From NCBI GenBank assembly GCA_964645005.1, contig CAZXYS010000001.1, positions 158,753 through 222,752 on the forward strand: 64,000 nucleotides of DNA. Direction: 5' to 3'. Positions 63,901 through 64,000 of the stretch are shown piece after piece (position 1 is the first letter of the stretch; every line of letters begins with the position of its first letter). The notes under the pieces are model-generated. The model was given only the letters and a program-made list of their open reading frames with translations, did not search any database and was not told where the DNA came from. Source of the DNA: CAZXYS01 sp964645005 (GTDB lineage: Bacteria > Bacteroidota > Ignavibacteria > Kapaibacteriales > UBA2268). Made by a program: the position numbers and the translations under genes.

Positions 63901-64000
63901 TGACAGATTTGATATTTCATAAACCCGGATTCAAAATACAAAAACTGCATTTGTGGCAAAAAACAGCTAACTCGCCTCAGAACGTCCCGTCAGATGTTAC

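Noticed and set aside
63901..64000. Possible 3' end of a minus-strand gene at the right edge
   Set aside because: Too short to identify; the only candidate frame gives seven codons before a stop with no recognisable motif.
1..64000. Complete T9SS gene island
   Set aside because: Only SprA and cargo proteins are present; PorK, PorL, PorM, PorN, PorT, PorV and related components were not found in the window.

Overview
The window looks like chromosome of a Gram-negative bacterium from the Bacteroidota / Ignavibacteriota-Chlorobiota superphylum; the genus cannot be read from the sequence. The evidence is a full-length SprA (the type IX secretion system, T9SS, outer-membrane translocon), several huge secreted proteins with T9SS C-terminal sorting domains, a Bat (Bacteroides aerotolerance) operon, a DUF2279-type envelope protein, and promoters of the Bacteroidota form TTTG-N19-TAnnTTTG. 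Composition is moderately AT-rich, with more AT-rich intergenic DNA. Several starts have a clear Shine-Dalgarno (SD) sequence and several use TTG.

Layout. 1-228: 5' part of a GNAT acetyltransferase (minus). 338-409: tRNA-Glu with promoter and terminator. 535-2581: an AT-rich, overlapping YwgA-like/HD-phosphohydrolase pair. 2646-4590: a small beta-barrel protein and asnS. 4736-10648: a six-gene minus-strand operon of batB, batC, batD, batE and two lipoproteins. 10831-15234: a 1467-aa SBBP/Ig-like T9SS cargo protein. 15677-22627: sprA. 22628-23188: a gene-poor stretch with hairpin repeats. 23189-25803: UDP-galactopyranose mutase and a Wzx-like flippase. 26078-28987: a secreted subtilisin. 29136-30683: nadB. 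30911-32695: an S1 protein with a long acidic N-terminus. 33096-34051: rpsF-rplI without rpsR. 34106-36698: a membrane glycosyltransferase and a MATE exporter. 37243-38934: a large SDR-like protein of unknown role.

39017-48877: two tandem giant T9SS paralogues. The first is intact; the second carries an in-frame amber codon and a one-base frameshift and is called a pseudogene. 48884-49025: a cluster of GTAG-flanked REP-type hairpins. 49109-51615: a HIT protein, kdsD and a RodZ-like protein. 51845-53882: a DUF2279-like protein and a glycosyltransferase. 53990-58363: a giant fused acyl-CoA-dehydratase activase. 58407-61664: a one-polypeptide restriction-modification-like DNA methylase. 61822-63900: a prolyl oligopeptidase.

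How they fit together. SprA and four of its likely substrates (SBBP protein, subtilisin and the giant pair) form a secretion theme. The Bat operon, RodZ-like protein, kdsD, UDP-galactopyranose mutase, flippase and glycosyltransferases form an envelope theme. Translation is represented by asnS, tRNA-Glu, rpsF, rplI and the S1 protein. The least explained parts are the YwgA/HD pair, the remodelled bat operon, the conserved CXXCH motif in the giant secreted pair, the giant activase, the solitary methylase-nuclease and the families of intergenic hairpins.
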